This document shows, one piece after another, positions 44,535 to 53,332 of a DNA stretch of 64,000 bases. A program made the position numbers and the translations under genes. Origin of the DNA: Phycisphaerae bacterium (GTDB lineage: Bacteria; Planctomycetota; Phycisphaerae; UBA1845; UTPLA1); assembly GCA_023150615.1 (NCBI GenBank), contig JAKLKO010000013.1, positions 334 to 64,333 of the forward strand, given 5' to 3'. The notes beneath the pieces are model-generated. The model was not told where the DNA came from. It made no database searches and saw nothing but the letters and a program-made list of their open reading frames with translations. The stretch's first letter is position 1; the number at the start of each line of letters is the position of its first letter.

Positions 44535-47102
44535 CTAGGGCGCGATCAACTCGACGAACGGCAGGATGTCGCGGGCGTCGACGACGTCGTTTCCGTCGAG
44601 GTCCGCACGAAGCAGCCGGTCGGGATCGGCGTCGAGGCCGATCAGGATTGTGACGAGGGCGTCGCGGTCGGCGGAATCAACGTCGCCGTCGGCGTCGATG
44701 TCGCCGGGCAGGACCAGCGGCGCGATCGCATACTGCGACCCCGGGATCATCGTCACGTCGGGCGCAACGCCGAGCGGTGCGACGCCTCCGCCCAGGCCGG
44801 GCAGCCACTGATTCGTCACGTTGCCGTTGCTGCGCAGGATGAACGCCGCGACGCGAATCGTCCCGCCCGTCGGTCCGCTCAGACCGACGTCGGCGTAGGG
44901 GATGAGCATGTCGAAGCCGTTGCGGGCCGTGGCAGCGGTCGAGGCATCGAAGGGCATGATGCCGGCATCGTTCGTGTTGTTGACGGCGATCAGCATGTTA
45001 TTTGGATTTGTCCCGCCGGACAGAAACCCGTCGCCGTCGTTCATCGTGCCGGTGCCGCGATAGGTCTTGGTCACGCCGCCGGCGGTGAGGAGCGCGAACT
45101 GATCGACGTAGAGGGTTTCGCCGACGGTGTTGAAGAAGATCATGTGATCGGGCGAGAAACCGGCGTCGAGGCGCAGGCCGGTGAGGTACTGCGGCCCGCC
45201 GGGCGGCGGCGAGAAGCCGGTGAAGTTGAGGACGTTCTGCCCGCCGGCGGCGGTGTCGAGGAGCAGGACGAAGCCGGTGGCGTCCGCGGCGAGGTTGCCC
45301 GTGACGCCGATCCGCAGGCCGTCGGCGCGCGGTCGGACGAAGAGCTGGTTCAGCTCGTTGATGTTGTCGCCGAGGAGCGTCTCATTGTCCTGCGTCGCGA
45401 CGAGCGATGCGGGGCCGATCGCATCGGGGATGTCGATGCCGTCGACCTCCTGCGGCGCGGGCGGGTTGGGCGTCGCGTTGATCTCGAGGATGCGATAGCT
45501 GTAGGCCGGCATGTTGAGCGGATACGCGGTCTTGTTCGCGTCGGTCAGGTTGGTGAGGAACTGGTTGGTCAGGATGTCGCGGACGGTCGTCGATCCGCCG
45601 GGGATCGTCACGTTTGACAGGTCGAAGGTCGTGTTGAACGACGAGTTGCGCAGCCGGATGGCGACGAGGAGCGTTTGCTCGGCGGGCTGGTGCCGCAGGA
45701 ACGACCAGCAGCGTGTGCTGTTGTTGGTGATGGGCACGTACGCGCCGTGGCGCAGCGCGACGTTCGCTTTGCGCGCGGCGATGAGCTTCTTGTACTCCTC
45801 GAGCAGCGAGCCGGCCACGCCGTCCTGCTCCTGCACGCTGCGGCCGTCGTTGTTCTGCGAGACGCGGTTGTTGTAGGCCTGCGCGTTGAGGATCCAATAG
45901 TTGCTCATGGGCGGTCCGGCGACGGCGAGCCACTTGAACGGCTCGCGCATGGGAATGTCGTTGGCGTCGCTGCCGTAGTTGGCCTTCGTGCCGAGCATGC
46001 CGATCTCATCGCCGTAGTAGATGACGGGTACGAACGGCGCGGTCAGGTGGATGGCTGCGGCGACCTTCGCCTTCGTCAGCGATCCGCCGAGAACGGACGT
46101 GACGCGGTCGACGTCATGGTCGCCGATGATGCCGAGGAACTGCCGGCCGGGCGGGAGCTGCGCGAGGGTGGCGGCGGTCTGGCTGTAGATCGAGGCGGAG
46201 GTCTCGCTCGAGAGCGCATCGCGGACGGCGAATTCCCAGGGTTTCGTGAACGTCGCATCAAAGGCCGGCAGCAGGTGGACGCCGGTGATGCCCCAGTCGG
46301 CCTGCTCGGCGAAGGTGAAGACGTCCGGGTTGACCGTTTGCAGCGCGGCCTTCCACGGCATCCAGAAGTCGTCGAGGTTGTAGCCCCAGCCGTTCGGGCC
46401 GCTGTTGTACTCCTCCCAGACGTGATCGAGGCGGAATCCATCGACGCCGTCGGCGGGGTTTCCGTCGTTGTTCGGGTCGAGCCAGTGCTGTGCCCAGGCG
46501 ACGTCGAGCGCGACGGGGTTGGGGTCGTTGAGGTTCCAGTGGATGAAGCCGACCGAGGCGCCGTTCCAGGTGGTGTAGACCGAGCCGAGGTAGCTGGTGT
46601 TGGCGCTGTTGGTGAAGGCGAGCCAGTTGTCGTAGGGGCTGGCGGGGTTGTTGTAGGCGCCGGCGAACCAGGGTGAGTCGTGGCTGATGCCGTAGACGAC
46701 GAAGTCGATGAAGACCTTGATGCCGCGGGCGTGGGCCTGCTGGACGAAGTTGAGGAACTGCGGCTCGGTGCCGAAGCGGGTGTTGAGCTGGTCGGCGCGG
46801 CCGTGCTGGTACCCGTGGTAAGCGGGCGAGGGGAAGATGGGTGTCATCCAGACGGCGGTGACGCCGAGGGATTCGAGATAGGGCAGGGAGGCGGTCATGC
46901 CGTCAAAATCGCCGAATCGCTGGGGGTCGTTGTCGGCGTCGCGCCAGGCGATGGGCATGAACTGGTAGAAGACGTCCTCGGTGACCTGCCGGTTGTTCAG
47001 CGGGGCGGCGAGGGCGGGGACGGTTGGGGCGTGGATCGTTGCGGCGAGCAGCGCGGCGGCTGCCGGGCCGCGGAAGCGATTGACGAAGCGGTACGGATGC
47101 AT
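44535..47102 (-). CDS. Secreted alpha-amylase family glycoside hydrolase (GH13) with dockerin-like tail
   Basis: 855 residues from ATG 47102. Signal peptide ends near PALAAP. The GH13 barrel (about 40-400) has GVTAVWMTPIF, GIKVFIDFVVYG, nucleophile Asp in DGFRLDHV, acid/base Glu in FTFAEQ and the third Asp in IGDHDVDR. It is followed by a beta-sandwich domain (about 430-560) and a long non-catalytic region. The C-terminus GDIDADGDVDSADRDALVTI and ADLDGNDVVDARDILPFVE form a dockerin-like Ca-binding pair, as in the NHL protein at 29.7 kb. Degrades alpha-glucans outside the cell. Confidence 0.92.
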   Translation of the reverse strand: MHPYRFVNRFRGPAAAALLAATIHAPTVPALAAPLNNRQVTEDVFYQFMPIAWRDADNDPQRFGDFDGMTASLPYLESLGVTAVWMTPIFPSPAYHGYQHGRADQLNTRFGTEPQFLNFVQQAHARGIKVFIDFVVYGISHDSPWFAGAYNNPASPYDNWLAFTNSANTSYLGSVYTTWNGASVGFIHWNLNDPNPVALDVAWAQHWLDPNNDGNPADGVDGFRLDHVWEEYNSGPNGWGYNLDDFWMPWKAALQTVNPDVFTFAEQADWGITGVHLLPAFDATFTKPWEFAVRDALSSETSASIYSQTAATLAQLPPGRQFLGIIGDHDVDRVTSVLGGSLTKAKVAAAIHLTAPFVPVIYYGDEIGMLGTKANYGSDANDIPMREPFKWLAVAGPPMSNYWILNAQAYNNRVSQNNDGRSVQEQDGVAGSLLEEYKKLIAARKANVALRHGAYVPITNNSTRCWSFLRHQPAEQTLLVAIRLRNSSFNTTFDLSNVTIPGGSTTVRDILTNQFLTNLTDANKTAYPLNMPAYSYRILEINATPNPPAPQEVDGIDIPDAIGPASLVATQDNETLLGDNINELNQLFVRPRADGLRIGVTGNLAADATGFVLLLDTAAGGQNVLNFTGFSPPPGGPQYLTGLRLDAGFSPDHMIFFNTVGETLYVDQFALLTAGGVTKTYRGTGTMNDGDGFLSGGTNPNNMLIAVNNTNDAGIMPFDASTAATARNGFDMLIPYADVGLSGPTGGTIRVAAFILRSNGNVTNQWLPGLGGGVAPLGVAPDVTMIPGSQYAIAPLVLPGDIDADGDVDSADRDALVTILIGLDADPDRLLRADLDGNDVVDARDILPFVELIAP

Positions 47103-47207
47103 GGAAACCTGCGTTCTCGCGACGCGGCGGGACCTCCGGATGCCGATTGTAGCAGAACGGCGAGCGGAATTCGATGGCCGCTCGAGGCATCGAACGGCGT
47201 TTGGGGA

Positions 47208-48497
47208 TCAGGCATCGTCAACCGTTCCGCCGCGATCGTCCTCGGCGTCTTCGTAGACATGCTCAATGTACTCCTCGTCCTCATCCGAGATTTCCAGGCT
47301 CTGACGGTATTCGAGCGCTTCGGCATCGGCGGTGTATTCGACGACGCCATGGTGCTGCTCGACGATCTGCCGGATTGAGTCGAAATCCACACGGAAAAAC
47401 TCTTTTCGAGGATTGACCTTGTTGATCCGCAGCTTGTGCAATTGCCGATGAAGGGCGGTTTCGAGCGCGGGCGCGTCATTCGATGAGATCATCATGTGCA
47501 CGTCGAACGGGAACGGCACGGAAGCATCTCCGAGCTCCTTGATTCGCTCGTCCGGGTACAGTCGGCGGGTCATGCCGATTTTGAAGACGCCGTCGCCGAA
47601 CGAACCCACGTTTGAAATGACGTACACATGTCCCGACTTGGTTAGCTGGGCCTGGGAGATTGTGCGCTGCGACTTTTCTTCGGCCTCCGCCAGTCGCGCC
47701 TTGAGCCGCTCGACCTCGGCGCTATGTTCGTCCTTCGCTTCAGCGAGCGCTCTTTCGAGCGCCTTCTGGATCGCTTCGCGCTCCCGCTCCAGCTGCTTCA
47801 ATTCGCGCTCAATCTCCTTCTCGCGCAGTTGTTCTTCGCGAATGCGAGCTTTCATTCGCGATTGTTCTTCCCGCTCGAGTGCGGCTCGCACCTCTTTTTC
47901 GAACTCGGCCTTCAGTTCGGCAATCAGCCTCGACTGCTCCTCCTCGGAGACGGCCAGGCCGATCTCGCGGCACCACGCAATCGCCTTCTCCAGGCGTTGC
48001 TTGCAGGCGGCGTAGTTGTTGGCGCTGACCGACCGGATGATCCACTTGACGTTGTCGTTGAGAAAACGTGTCCCGAGTTCGATCGCACGTGTCGAGCTGA
48101 CTTCGTGCTCGCGCCGTTGTGCCTCCACATCCAGATGGAGCTTTCGCTGCCTGATTTCGAGGTTTCGCAGGTCGCGCTTCAGTATGTTGTTTTCGGTGAC
48201 CAGCTCGTCGTACGAAACACGGCGCGACTGAAACTCCGCCTGGGCCTGCTTGAGTTGTTTGGTGTAGTCTTCCAAGACCTTTTGCCTGGCCTTCACGGCG
48301 TTGGCGAATTCCTGAATGCGCTTCAATTGGGCATCGAGCTGCCGGCGCTCGGAGTCGATCGCGTCCTGGCGATGTTCCACTGCGGTTTCGCGTCGGCGAA
48401 GTTTCCTCATCGCGTTCCTGCGACGCGCATCGAGGATCGTGAAACCCCCGATGCCTCCAGCCATTAGGCCGACCAGCAGATACAGAATCTCGGTCAC
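47208..48497 (-). CDS. DUF4041-like coiled-coil protein with T5orf172 (GIY-YIG-like) C-terminal domain
   Basis: 429 residues from GTG 48497, overlapping the upstream gene by 4 nt (GTGA). One N-terminal membrane helix (LYLLVGLMAGGIGGFTIL), then long coiled coil (about 30-110), a helical block VKWIIRSVSANNYAACKQRLEKAI typical of DUF4041, a second coiled coil rich in Arg/Glu (about 200-280), and GHVYVISNVGSFGDGVFKIGMTRR (GIY-YIG-like core with Tyr and Arg) followed by ALHRQLHKLRINKVNPRKEFF. Acidic tail. Phage- and accessory-genome proteins share this layout. A nuclease role is inferred from the domain only. Confidence 0.82.
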   Translation of the reverse strand: MTEILYLLVGLMAGGIGGFTILDARRRNAMRKLRRRETAVEHRQDAIDSERRQLDAQLKRIQEFANAVKARQKVLEDYTKQLKQAQAEFQSRRVSYDELVTENNILKRDLRNLEIRQRKLHLDVEAQRREHEVSSTRAIELGTRFLNDNVKWIIRSVSANNYAACKQRLEKAIAWCREIGLAVSEEEQSRLIAELKAEFEKEVRAALEREEQSRMKARIREEQLREKEIERELKQLEREREAIQKALERALAEAKDEHSAEVERLKARLAEAEEKSQRTISQAQLTKSGHVYVISNVGSFGDGVFKIGMTRRLYPDERIKELGDASVPFPFDVHMMISSNDAPALETALHRQLHKLRINKVNPRKEFFRVDFDSIRQIVEQHHGVVEYTADAEALEYRQSLEISDEDEEYIEHVYEDAEDDRGGTVDDA

Positions 48498-49180
48498 GGC
48501 CTATCTCCGTTCAGTTCATCGCTGGTTTCGCCGAGGAGTACGAAGGTCGCGCCTTGGGAGCAACCTGGGCATGCTCGGTGCTCCAAGGCATCGAACTTCG
48601 GTACTCGAACGATCGCCCCACAACTGGAGCATTTGGCGCGTGTCGGAGCATCCAATTGCGTCGACAATTCGTACCGGGTATTGCGGCCGTGGCCCAACCG
48701 ACGAATGACGTTTATTCGCAGCCAGGCTTCGATCGTCGCTTTCCGAAATGTCCTCAAGTCGTCGAGTGCCCGGTCAAGTTCGCTGTGCGCCGCGCCCGGA
48801 TGCCGTTCGAGACAATCCCAGAGCCGGTAAGCGGCTTGAAGTGCCGCGCGTGCCGTGCCGAGCTTTTCTCCCAAGTCGGCAGATGTGTTCTTCTCGATTC
48901 GTCGAACCTCGCCGAGCAATTCCTCAAGTTCGTTTAACGCGTCATAGTCGAGCAGCAGCGGCGCGAGCCCTAGAATCAGGTCGATCGAATCGATGCTGTC
49001 AAATTCACGATTCTCGTGCCTGCGCTCGAACTGCATCATACCGTCGACGTGTTTGCAGGACTCCATGGCGGTACGGATGGCGTCGCCGTAACAGCCCTCG
49101 CGCTCTGCGTGCCTTGCGGCGTCGAGCAGCTTGTAGTACTCGTTGCGGTCCTGTTCGAGTTCGGCTTTCGTCTTCGCCAT
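48494..49180 (-). CDS. Helical protein with C-terminal zinc ribbon, partner of the DUF4041-like gene
   Basis: 228 residues from ATG 49180; the frame is open further upstream, but that part shows no protein-like features. Mostly helical and charged (AELEQDRNEYYKLLDAARHAEREG, ELEELLGEVRRIEKN, RALDDLRTFRKATIEAWLR), ending in a zinc ribbon CSSCGAIVRVPKFD...CPGC. Translationally coupled to the DUF4041-like gene, so the two form a unit. No family recognised. The base composition is less GC-rich than the metabolic operons, consistent with acquisition (weak evidence). Confidence 0.65.
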   Translation of the reverse strand: MAKTKAELEQDRNEYYKLLDAARHAEREGCYGDAIRTAMESCKHVDGMMQFERRHENREFDSIDSIDLILGLAPLLLDYDALNELEELLGEVRRIEKNTSADLGEKLGTARAALQAAYRLWDCLERHPGAAHSELDRALDDLRTFRKATIEAWLRINVIRRLGHGRNTRYELSTQLDAPTRAKCSSCGAIVRVPKFDALEHRACPGCSQGATFVLLGETSDELNGDRP

Positions 49181-49332
49181 CACGCGCACAGGGCACGGAG
49201 GCCCGTTCAACGGATCAATCTGATTGAAATCGGTGCCTCTGTGTAGGATAACACAAGTTGTGGACGGATTGCCACGCACGGCGGCCGGCTTCGGGCAGTG
49301 CGTGCAAGTAGCGATTTCGTTGGAGTCTCGGG

Positions 49333-50142
49333 CTACGCGAGGTTGATCGGGCGCCCGCAGTGCGGACAAGTCGGAATTGGCCGGTGGTGCTTTTCCATTT
49401 CCTCGATGAATCCAGCCCCCAGCAGTCCGGCGGGAATCGCGAATATTCCGATGCCCAGAACGGCGATGAATGACCCGATTAGTTTCCCGGCCGTCGTCTT
49501 CGGGATCATATCACCGTAACCCACGGTCGTCAGCGTTTCTACTCCCCACCACATCGCGGCCGGAATCGATGAGAATTGTTCGGGTTGTGCATCATGTTCG
49601 ACGTGATACATGAGGCTGGCCGACACGATCAGCAGCATCCCCCCCGCGGAGCACGTGACCGTGAGCGCCGCTCGCTTGGCGCGCAGTACTCGTCCGAGCA
49701 ACCGAACCGATTCGGAATAGCGCGCGAGTTTGAAGATGCGGAGAATCCGAAACAGGCGGAAGACTCGGAGCATGCGAAGATCGGGTGCACCGAAACTGGC
49801 AACGTAGAACGGCGCAAAGGAGGCGAGATCGATCAGTAGCATCGGTGTACATGCAGACGAGATGCGTCCGAAGAGCGGATGGCGATACGCTGGATTCGAC
49901 GTGCATGACCAGAGTCGAAGGACGTACTCGATCGTGAAAACGCAGACGGACAAGCGCTCGAAGCCGTCAAACCACCGGGGTGCGGCGGCGTAGATGGTTG
50001 CCTCCGTCTGAAGAACCGCTGCGGCAATGTTCAATGCGATCAGTACGGTGAGAATGATGCTGACAGCGCGGGCCGCGCGGTCACCCTGCTTGGCACCCGT
50101 AAGAAGTTCATACGAACGATGCCGGACATTCTCAACGTACAC
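49333..50142 (-). CDS. Voltage-gated potassium channel-like protein
   Basis: 269 residues from GTG 50142; TTG 50178 gives 281, and neither has a good ribosome site. Six membrane segments with S4 voltage sensor RMLRVFRLFRILRIFKLAR (Arg/Lys every third residue) and the pore-loop selectivity filter TTVGYGDM. The cytoplasmic C-terminus ends with CPHCGRP, half of a zinc-ribbon-like motif. Member of the 6TM Kv-type prokaryotic channels. Divergent or isolated; no operon partner. Confidence 0.9.
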   Translation of the reverse strand: MYVENVRHRSYELLTGAKQGDRAARAVSIILTVLIALNIAAAVLQTEATIYAAAPRWFDGFERLSVCVFTIEYVLRLWSCTSNPAYRHPLFGRISSACTPMLLIDLASFAPFYVASFGAPDLRMLRVFRLFRILRIFKLARYSESVRLLGRVLRAKRAALTVTCSAGGMLLIVSASLMYHVEHDAQPEQFSSIPAAMWWGVETLTTVGYGDMIPKTTAGKLIGSFIAVLGIGIFAIPAGLLGAGFIEEMEKHHRPIPTCPHCGRPINLA

Positions 50143-50225
50143 GACGCGGAGATTAGCACGCGTGTTCCGACCGCACAAGCAGAACTCAGTACGGGACTGC
50201 GTTAACGGCAGGGTCGTGGGGGGAG

Positions 50226-51665
50226 TTACCGGCTGCGGCGTTTGCGTTCCTTGCGGCGGTCTTTCTTGCTCGGTTGGTACTTCGGACGGGCGCTGAACTT
50301 CACCTTCGGTACGCCGCCGCTCATCGACGCCTGCGCAAACTGGCTGGCGAACTTCATGCGATCCATCATCGACATGCCCGCCATGGCCTTCATCATCTCG
50401 CGCTGCTGGAGGAACGTCTTCACGAGGCCGCTCACGTCCTCCGTCGTCGTGCCGCTGCCGCGCGCAATCCGACGCCGCCGCGAGGCGTCGATGAGATCGG
50501 GCCTGGCCCGTTCGCGCAGCGTCATCGACTGCACCATCGCCTTCATGCGCACGATCTCGTTCTCGTCGATTTCCAGCGGCGCATCCTTCATCAGCCCGCT
50601 CACGCCCGGGATCATCTTCAGCATGTCCTTGATGGAGCGTCCGGCCGTGACCTTCTCCATCTGCGTGATGAAGTCGTCGAGGGTGAGCGTACCCTTGGCC
50701 ATCTTGGCCTCGAGGCGCTTGGCTTCTTCCGCGTCGACCTGGCGCTGCGCGTGCTCGACGAGGCTGACGATGTCGCCCATGCCGAGGATGCGCTGGCTGA
50801 TGCGGTCGGGATGGAACTCCTCGAGGCGGTCGAGCTTCTCGCCGACGCCGATGAACTTGATCGGCTTGCCGGTGACGGCCTTGACCGACAGCGCGGCGCC
50901 GCCGCGCGTATCGCTGTCGAATTTCGTGAGGATGACGCCGTCGAGCTCGAGCCGGTCGTTGAAGCGCTTGGCCGTATTGACGGCGTCCTGGCCGGTCATG
51001 GCGTCGAGCACGAGGTAAATCTGGTGCGGACTGACGGCCTGGGCGACGCGTTCGAGCTCCTGCATCAGTTCGTCGTCGATGGCGAGACGGCCGGCCGTGT
51101 CGAGGATGACGACGTCGAGGAGCTTGTGCTGCGCGGCGAGGACGCCGTTACGGCAGACCTTGACGGGGTTCTGATGGTCGCGTTCGGCGTGCACGGGCAC
51201 GTCGAGCTGCTGGCCGAGCAGCTCGAGCTGGTCGATGGCCGCGGGGCGCTTGAGGTCGGCGGCGACGAGCAGCGGTTTCTTGCCCCGTTCGTTGCAGAGG
51301 CGAGCGAGCTTGGCACAAGTTGTGGTTTTCCCGGAGCCTTGCAGACCGGCGAGCATGATGATGGTCGGCGGCGTCGAGACGAACGGGATCCGCGGATCGA
51401 CCGGACCCATGGTCTGCACAAGTTCGTCGAAGACGATCTTGACGAGCACCTGCTCGGGCCGGAGCGACTTGATGACCTCGGCGCCGAGGGCCTTGCCGGC
51501 GACGTCGTCGACGAATCGCTTCGCGACGTCGAGCTGCACGTCGGCCTCGAGCAGCGCGGTGCGGATATCGCGCATGACCTCGTCGACGACGGCCTCGGTG
51601 ATCCGCCCGCGGCCGCGGACGCGATCGAAGATTCCGGAGAGGCGTTGCGAAAGTGCGTCAAACAT
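50226..51665 (-). CDS. ffh: Signal recognition particle protein Ffh (SRP54)
   Basis: 479 residues from ATG 51665. N domain (SQRLSGIFDRVRGRGRITE), G domain with P-loop LAGLQGSGKTTTCAKLA, DTAGRLAIDDELM, TKFDSDTRGGAALS and IGVGEKLDRLEEFHPDRI, and methionine-rich M domain (MKAMAGMSMMDRMKF). It ends in a very basic tail (SKKDRRKERKRRSR). Binds signal sequences at the ribosome with the SRP RNA. Single-gene unit as far as the sequence shows. Confidence 0.97.
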   Translation of the reverse strand: MFDALSQRLSGIFDRVRGRGRITEAVVDEVMRDIRTALLEADVQLDVAKRFVDDVAGKALGAEVIKSLRPEQVLVKIVFDELVQTMGPVDPRIPFVSTPPTIIMLAGLQGSGKTTTCAKLARLCNERGKKPLLVAADLKRPAAIDQLELLGQQLDVPVHAERDHQNPVKVCRNGVLAAQHKLLDVVILDTAGRLAIDDELMQELERVAQAVSPHQIYLVLDAMTGQDAVNTAKRFNDRLELDGVILTKFDSDTRGGAALSVKAVTGKPIKFIGVGEKLDRLEEFHPDRISQRILGMGDIVSLVEHAQRQVDAEEAKRLEAKMAKGTLTLDDFITQMEKVTAGRSIKDMLKMIPGVSGLMKDAPLEIDENEIVRMKAMVQSMTLRERARPDLIDASRRRRIARGSGTTTEDVSGLVKTFLQQREMMKAMAGMSMMDRMKFASQFAQASMSGGVPKVKFSARPKYQPSKKDRRKERKRRSR

Positions 51666-52154
51666 CAAGCGTGACCCCGGATCGGCCGGCCCGACGAATC
51701 ATCGTGGGTCGAACCGTTGAGGATAGTGAGGCGCGTCGTTTCCGATCAAGGGAGGTGGCATCGAGCGGGTCGACGTTACATCGTAGACGTCGGTCGCCGG
51801 GCGGGACGACGGGCCGGGCGAGAAGGTCCGACTTGGTCTGTGATATTTGGCGGGACGGAGCGCGTCCGGGAGTCCCCGGTCGGCGCGGATGGCGCGAAAT
51901 CCCACATTCGCGCCGCTGATTGGCAGTTTTTATCATCGCCATAAGTTAATTATTAACAATAGTTTGCGTTCACTGCTCGCGCGGATTCGTTATTCGATGC
52001 GATGTTGAGTCGTAATACATTATTTAACAGTGAGTTATGCGATTATCTGGCGGCTTTCCTAGGAAACTCACGACTTGCGATCGGCGGTACACGAATCGTC
52101 ATAAGATTATGATGTCAATGAAGTTAGACGCGGACCAGTTTTGAGTGAAACGCG
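51666..52154. other. Intergenic region with an AT-rich palindrome cluster
   Basis: No gene supported. From about 51930 the composition turns AT-rich, in contrast to the rest of the window. Three palindromes stand out: GTTAATTATTAAC (51945-51957), TTTCCTAGGAAA (52055-52066) and TCATAAGATTATGA (52099-52112, mismatched centre). They precede the strong promoter at 52155 and may bind regulators of the leader RNA. Confidence 0.5.
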
Positions 52155-52184
52155 TTGACAGCTCGCTGCCGATTCTGCTATAGT
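52155..52184 (+). promoter_or_regulatory. Strong sigma70-type promoter
   Basis: TTGACA (52155-52160, perfect), 18-bp spacer, TATAGT (52179-52184). The upstream region is AT-rich. Predicted transcription start is near 52191. Confidence 0.75.
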
Positions 52185-52190
52185 CCGCAT

Positions 52191-52309
52191 CGACGTCGGG
52201 GGCGCCCCTCGACGTGAACTAATCAGCAGGCAACCGCCACCGGTTATGGCTGTTTCAGCCGTGGCGCACCTCCGGATGAGAACACGTGTTCCCCTCCGGA
52301 GGTTTTTTT
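52191..52309 (+). ncRNA. Structured leader or small RNA ending in an intrinsic terminator
   Basis: Between a strong promoter and the PyrK-like gene the transcript can form three helices. H1: 52193-52215, 10 bp with a CGC loop. H2: outer CGCCAC/GTGGCG (52235-52240, 52261-52266) and inner GGCTG/CAGCC (52248-52252, 52256-52260). H3: terminator CCTCCGGA/TCCGGAGG (52269-52276, 52295-52302) enclosing GAACACGTGTTC and followed by seven T. Either an independent small RNA of about 120 nt or a riboswitch/attenuator for the reductase gene that begins about 50 nt later. No match to SRP RNA, tmRNA, RNase P or a known riboswitch that I can recognise. Confidence 0.6.
52269..52309 (+). terminator. Intrinsic terminator of the leader RNA
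   Basis: Eight-bp GC-rich stem CCTCCGGA/TCCGGAGG with an internal GAACA/TGTTC hairpin and a T7 tract (52303-52309). Confidence 0.8.
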
Positions 52310-52357
52310 GTTTCCGCGCGTTTTGTCACGTCGCACGCGAATTTCTACGATGCCCGC

Positions 52358-53329
52358 GTGCCAACCGGATCCATCGCTGAGCGAGGCGTCTTCGAGTCCG
52401 TCGTTGTTGCGAACGATGCACTGTGCCGCGAGCATTTTCGGCTGACGCTTCGGGTCGCCGACTTCCCGCATGCCGAGCCGGGGCAGTTCATCCAGATCGC
52501 GTGTCGAAGCGCGCCGGCCGCGTGGGCCGCGAGTGACGCCGCACCGCGCGCGGTCGATTGGCGGAATGGTACACCGCTGAGGGCGCTTCAATCCGAGTTT
52601 GCCGAGGCGGGCGCGTTCCTCTGTCGCCCGTTCAGCATCGGCGGGTTGCGTCGACGTGCGGACGGTGTGGAGTTGGAGATCATCGGCCGCGCGATCGGAC
52701 CTGGCACGCGATTCCTCGCCGCGCGCGGCGCGGGCGATCGGCTGATGTTACACGGCCCGTTCGGTCGCGCGTTTGAGGTTCGCACCGGCGCGGCGCTCTC
52801 GATCCTCGTGGCGGGCGGCGTCGGCCTGCCGCCGTTGCTGTGGTTGGCGCGGGGATTGGGCGAAACCGGGCGGCGCGTGATACTCGTGATTGGTTCGACC
52901 ACGGCGGAGTTGCTGCCGCTGCGCTTGAGTGCCGAGCCGGATCGAACGGGTATACCCTTACCGTGCGCAAGCGATCCAGCACTGGCGAGTGTCGGCGTCG
53001 TCGTCACGACGGACGATGGATCGATCGGCCTGGGCGGTCATGCAACGGCCGGACTGAGCGTCGTTCTCGAACGCGAGTCGATCGCGCGGGATGCGATCGC
53101 GGTCTTCACGTGCGGTCCGGAACGGATGATGCGCAGTGTGGCGGAGATCTGCCATCGCGCGGGGATCGAGTGTCAGGTGTGCCTCGAGCGCGTCATGGGG
53201 TGCGGCATGGGGACGTGCCAATCGTGCGTCGTGGCGATTCGGGACGGGGATTCCGCCGGCCGGCATTGGGAGCTTTGCTGCACGCAGGGGCCGGTGTTCG
53301 ACAGCCGCCGCGTAATCTGGGAGCCATAG
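52358..53329 (+). CDS. PyrK-like FAD/2Fe-2S reductase (dihydroorotate dehydrogenase electron-transfer subunit family)
   Basis: 323 residues from GTG 52358. Longer readings would start inside the terminator hairpin; no clear ribosome site is seen. FAD-binding ADFPHAEPGQFIQIAC and RPFSIGG, NAD-binding LVAGGVGLPPLLWLARGL, VFTCGPERMMRSVA, and the C-terminal 2Fe-2S set CLERVMGCGMGTCQSCVV plus LCCTQGPVF match PyrK. PyrK passes electrons between NAD and PyrD-B; no pyrD is next to it. The insertion before the RPFSI motif makes it slightly longer than usual. Possibly controlled by the upstream leader. Confidence 0.85.
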   Translation: MPTGSIAERGVFESVVVANDALCREHFRLTLRVADFPHAEPGQFIQIACRSAPAAWAASDAAPRAVDWRNGTPLRALQSEFAEAGAFLCRPFSIGGLRRRADGVELEIIGRAIGPGTRFLAARGAGDRLMLHGPFGRAFEVRTGAALSILVAGGVGLPPLLWLARGLGETGRRVILVIGSTTAELLPLRLSAEPDRTGIPLPCASDPALASVGVVVTTDDGSIGLGGHATAGLSVVLERESIARDAIAVFTCGPERMMRSVAEICHRAGIECQVCLERVMGCGMGTCQSCVVAIRDGDSAGRHWELCCTQGPVFDSRRVIWEP

Positions 53330-53332
53330 CGG

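Noticed and set aside
52191..52309. SRP RNA next to ffh
   Set aside because: The conserved SRP apical motif with GGAAGCAGC is absent and the fold does not match a 4.5S rod, so it is listed as an unassigned structured RNA.
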